From: JBKEAR01 sp047972425
GTDB lineage: Bacteria; Pseudomonadota; Alphaproteobacteria; JBKEAR01
Assembly: GCA_047972425.1 (NCBI GenBank)
Contig: JBKEAR010000033.1
Location: forward strand, 1 to 64,000
Direction of reading: 5' to 3'
DNA length: 64,000 nucleotides
Shown: positions 61,214-64,000 of the stretch, piece by piece
Numbering within the stretch: the stretch's first letter is position 1
Layout: every line of letters begins with the position of its first letter
Notes under the pieces: model-generated
What the model was told of the DNA's origin: nothing
The model's input: the letters and a program-made list of their open reading frames with translations, nothing else
The model's database searches: none
Translations under genes and position numbers: made by a program

Positions 61214-63676
61214 TTACCCTCCTGGCATTATCTGCCCTGGTCTCCACCAGTATTTAATGCCCTTACTTTCGTTTTGTCTATTATATTTTTCTAGCATGGA
61301 GCGATAATCAGGGTCAATAACCGTTTTGATTTGCTCAAACCCCATACGTGAAACAAACAAACGTAAATACCAGTGAGATTGTCCTGGAATATATTGTGTT
61401 GCTTCACTAAACATCCGCCTTGCTACATCTCGACTATTGCCCTCACTCATTTCCCCAAACTCTTTTTGAGCTTTAGTAAACCATGTTATTGGGTCTGCAA
61501 TTAATGGGCCAACAGTAGAACGTATCGCACCTGCAGCAGGGTCACCATAGTTTCTATTGTCTGCAACAAAATAATCAACAATCGGCAACGCACCGCCACG
61601 GCTCATAGCTTCAAACCAAAATTTTTTGCTAGATAGATATTCTTTATTTATGGGGTTTTCACCTTTTAGATAATCCTTGGCTATAGTTGCAAACATACCT
61701 GATAGGGTAAGCACCGCAAACAGTTGCGATGTTCTTGCCGCTTTCATTGCTAAGGTTGGATTCATATCCATAATCCGCATAAAATGTTGTTGTATCATTG
61801 CTATCGGAAAGCTCTTTAACATAGCAACACTCTCCATAAAAATACCAGCAAGTGTACCTTTACTTCCGCCCCGAAAATAACTTGTAATCGCTGCATTAGG
61901 CATTAATACGCCCTGATCTCTAACCGCTGACAATAAACTAAAATACTTCAAAGCAACATCTGCATCAGTAATATTTAATGGCATCAACAACTCAACACCA
62001 TTCAAGTTATGGGGCTTAGAGTTACGAACAATATTCCACTCCGCATCCCCTATTCCATGTTGCCCCATCTCAATGCGCATTTTTTCGTTTAATGCATCAA
62101 ATGTTTTATTTCGGCTTTGGGCAAATTCATCGGCCATAACCATAATATTTGCTTTTCGGTTCGCCTCGGTATGGCGCACAAGCCCCGATGTTTTCATAGA
62201 AGTATCGGCTATTTGTTGTGTCAAATTAATGTTAGATGCTGCATTCATCACCCGATAATCAGATATATTTTGTTTGGCTAGAACTTCTACGTGGAAACCT
62301 AAAGAGTTCAACTCCGCCTGTGAATGCCGCCCACTTTTTTTTACTTCTTTACCATAATATGTAAGCATTTTAGAGGTACTTACACCTAGACGTTTCATTG
62401 TATAGGTAGACAAACCTAAATCAGTTGGTAAAGCCGTAACTACAGCACCACCTAATTTAGATGCGTACCAAATATCTTTTGTTCCCTTAATAATATTATT
62501 CACTTTTTCATTAATAACCTGAAAATTCTGCCCCGTAATTTCACCATGTAATTTATTTAATCTTTCTTTAGTGCTTCTTTGCTTATCCATAACATAACGA
62601 GATTTTTTTAAAGAACCAGTCGTATCCATATCATAAAGGGTTTTATCAATCAGATTTTCAAGCCATGCTTTTGTTGCCTCCGGGTTAGGGCCCAGCCTCT
62701 GCATAATACCTATTTCACTTGTCATGCGCTCAATATGGCTTGTTATCGTATCCAATAAGCCCTTTTCACCATATAACTCATTATATTGCTTCCAAGCGTC
62801 AAAATCTTTGAACTGCAATGTTCTCGGGTCATTATGTTTGTTGGCTAATGCCTTGTTGCCAAATTGCGGGGTATCATCAGCAAATAATGTATGATTGCTG
62901 GCGATCTCATCATAAACCCCTTCAAGCTTTGCTAACCGTTCCGCCCGTGTAAACTCGCTCCACTTCATGCCCGTTTCTTCATCAAACATACGTTCAAAGT
63001 CAAGCATATTATATATTTTCAAATACGCATCCTTACCTGCTGCACGAACTTTAATGGTTGAATGGCTCTGCGGAATATTCCAATCTTTACGAAAAGATAT
63101 ATCGCCGCCCAACTCATTAAAATTAAGTCTTAAATCCTCAAATACTTTTTTTAGCGTTTGGGCTGTTCTATTGGCATAATCATTACCTGTATTTTTATTA
63201 AATAATTCATGCCCAATCATTTCTAAATCTTCTTTATTGCGTATTCTACCTAGCAAATCACGGTCATGTTTTTCTAAAAACTCCGATAAATCTTTAAATG
63301 CCATTCCTTTTTGGTAATCCATCATCATTTCAGCAGATGTATAAGGCGCAAGCCTGTCTTGTGAATACAGCCCCATAATAGAACGCCTTAATGCTTGTTC
63401 ATCATGCATACCTTGTACTTGATTAAACTTTTTCAAATCCTCGGTTATTTTCATCTGCGCCTTAACCTGTTTAAGCTTTTTTACTTTAGAGCGTGCGTTT
63501 TTAATGCGTAAGGCGTTACTGGTTCTCTGTGCCGCCAATAAATTTGCTTCGGCTGCAGATAAATGCTCACTTAATTTATTTTTATTTTCTGTGAATAAAT
63601 CTAAAACATTTTCGGCGTATTCAGCCGTTAATCTGCCATTAAGTACATGGTCATTAATACAATTAATAAAACTCAT
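61214..63676 (-). CDS. Large phage virion-associated protein
   Basis: 820 residues from ATG 63676, 2 bp after the upstream stop (a TTG at 63694 is less likely). Mostly helical, with an N-terminal coiled coil (about 15-75), a central region of unknown fold, a hydrophobic stretch near 640-665 ('TSQLFAVLTLSGMFATIAKDYL'), and a C-terminal 'YRSMLEKYNRQNESKGIKYWWRPGQIMPGG' type end seen in phage internal or ejection proteins. I infer a DNA-ejection or internal virion role. No enzymatic motif was found. Confidence 0.65.
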   Translation of the reverse strand: MSFINCINDHVLNGRLTAEYAENVLDLFTENKNKLSEHLSAAEANLLAAQRTSNALRIKNARSKVKKLKQVKAQMKITEDLKKFNQVQGMHDEQALRRSIMGLYSQDRLAPYTSAEMMMDYQKGMAFKDLSEFLEKHDRDLLGRIRNKEDLEMIGHELFNKNTGNDYANRTAQTLKKVFEDLRLNFNELGGDISFRKDWNIPQSHSTIKVRAAGKDAYLKIYNMLDFERMFDEETGMKWSEFTRAERLAKLEGVYDEIASNHTLFADDTPQFGNKALANKHNDPRTLQFKDFDAWKQYNELYGEKGLLDTITSHIERMTSEIGIMQRLGPNPEATKAWLENLIDKTLYDMDTTGSLKKSRYVMDKQRSTKERLNKLHGEITGQNFQVINEKVNNIIKGTKDIWYASKLGGAVVTALPTDLGLSTYTMKRLGVSTSKMLTYYGKEVKKSGRHSQAELNSLGFHVEVLAKQNISDYRVMNAASNINLTQQIADTSMKTSGLVRHTEANRKANIMVMADEFAQSRNKTFDALNEKMRIEMGQHGIGDAEWNIVRNSKPHNLNGVELLMPLNITDADVALKYFSLLSAVRDQGVLMPNAAITSYFRGGSKGTLAGIFMESVAMLKSFPIAMIQQHFMRIMDMNPTLAMKAARTSQLFAVLTLSGMFATIAKDYLKGENPINKEYLSSKKFWFEAMSRGGALPIVDYFVADNRNYGDPAAGAIRSTVGPLIADPITWFTKAQKEFGEMSEGNSRDVARRMFSEATQYIPGQSHWYLRLFVSRMGFEQIKTVIDPDYRSMLEKYNRQNESKGIKYWWRPGQIMPGG

Positions 63677-63678
63677 TT

Positions 63679-64000
63679 TTACCCTATCACGCAAGTCATT
63701 GCGGTATTTAATAAATTTTCTTCCATATCTAAATCATTTAAAATATCTTGTCCGTGCATCGATACGCCGTCGTCAAGTTCAAAAACATTGTCTAAAAAGT
63801 CAAAATCATCTCTCAAACTCGCTTCAAAGACATTGATTTCATCCATGGCTTTATCAGCTAACGGGTCATTAAATTTATATGCATTATCATTTAACCATTC
63901 CGTTTCTGCTAAAGCATTTTCTTTTACCTGAGCAACATCATTTTCAAGAATTTTTGCTATAAATTCATCGCTATCTTTTGCCGATAATCCCCGATTAAGC
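63679..64000 (-). CDS. Phage protein, C-terminal part only
   Basis: Minus-strand frame open from the window edge to TAA at 63679-63681; 106 residues visible. It is acidic, rich in Asp, Asn and Glu ('NDPLADKAMDEINVFEASLRDDFDFLDNVFELDD'). The start lies beyond the window. Its stop is followed two bases later by the large virion gene's ATG, so both are in one late operon. Not recognised. Confidence 0.6.
   Translation of the reverse strand, partial: LNRGLSAKDSDEFIAKILENDVAQVKENALAETEWLNDNAYKFNDPLADKAMDEINVFEASLRDDFDFLDNVFELDDGVSMHGQDILNDLDMEENLLNTAMTCVIG

Larger units (their letters stand above)
57846..64000 (-). mobile_element. Prophage, left end (continues beyond the window)
   Basis: From the tRNA-Val remnant to the window edge, all genes lie on the minus strand and belong to phage late functions: virion protein, endolysin, small membrane proteins and spanins, with one cargo gene. 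No integrase or repressor is inside the window, so the other end, with an intact tRNA-Val, should lie past 64000. Confidence 0.85.

Noticed and set aside
1..64000. CRISPR arrays, rRNA genes or a replication origin
   Set aside because: No regularly spaced repeats, rRNA-like stretches or DnaA-box clusters were seen.

Overview
The window looks like the chromosome of a low-GC alphaproteobacterium (roughly 40 % GC by eye), with the right end occupied by a prophage. Alphaproteobacterial signs are the long N-terminal extension on ribosomal protein S9, the PlcP-Agt and SqdBDC lipid modules, the petABC order, and the TRAP and porin repertoire. I cannot name a genus. TGA, TAA and TAG all act as stops, so the genetic code is standard.

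Region by region. 1-2.5 kb: rpsD, an esterase and gluQ. 2.5-7.3 kb: an outer-membrane barrel, a TRAP transporter (dctP-dctQ-dctM) behind a LysR regulator, and bolA. 7.4-10.4 kb: two tandem PlsC-like acyltransferases, galM and tRNA-Leu(UAA). 10.5-13.2 kb: a secreted protein, divergent folB/folE and a Tas-like aldo/keto reductase. 13.3-24.2 kb: a region rich in phosphorus-free membrane-lipid genes. It holds plcP-agt plus an unknown third gene, a two-domain OlsF-like aminolipid synthase, a membrane-bound LytTR regulator, and a cysH-sqdB-sqdD-sqdC run for sulfolipid. 24.2-28 kb: rplM-rpsI, a metY-type sulfhydrylase and a methyltransferase. 28.1-30.8 kb: a petABC (cytochrome bc1) operon whose electron-transfer residues are selectively lost. 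30.8-37.8 kb: a MATE exporter, a PiT phosphate permease, ssb, uvrA and small membrane proteins. 38.1-44.6 kb: an FAD/Fe-S oxidoreductase, pyruvate:ferredoxin oxidoreductase (nifJ) and a porin. 44.7-50.9 kb: putP, putA and a divergent GntR regulator. 51-53.5 kb: a GH31 glycosidase. 53.7-54.0 kb: a tiny secreted-protein gene split by a 176-bp MITE-like insertion. 54-57.6 kb: two anion (probably sulfate) transporters. 57.8-64 kb: a prophage end bounded by a 3' half of tRNA-Val(GAC), with a lysis module, a DUF3800 cargo gene, and large virion genes running off the window.

Most notable: (1) the Rieske protein keeps four Cys but has Asn and Asp in place of both cluster His ligands. Cytochrome c1 is about 190 aa and lacks the axial-Met segment, and cytochrome b has NPWY where PEWY is expected. 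All four b-heme His and the Qi-site residues are nevertheless kept. This is either a decaying complex or a repurposed low-potential quinone enzyme. (2) Removing 53744-53919 plus one TA copy rebuilds, in frame, a 44-aa secreted protein. (3) Phospholipid breakdown, glycolipid, aminolipid and sulfolipid genes lie within 11 kb, with a phosphate permease and sulfate transporters elsewhere in the window. (4) The prophage DUF3800 gene has its own promoter, an SD-sequestering hairpin and a one-base frameshift in a G-run next to its start codon.

All family assignments were made by reading motifs. No database search was run.
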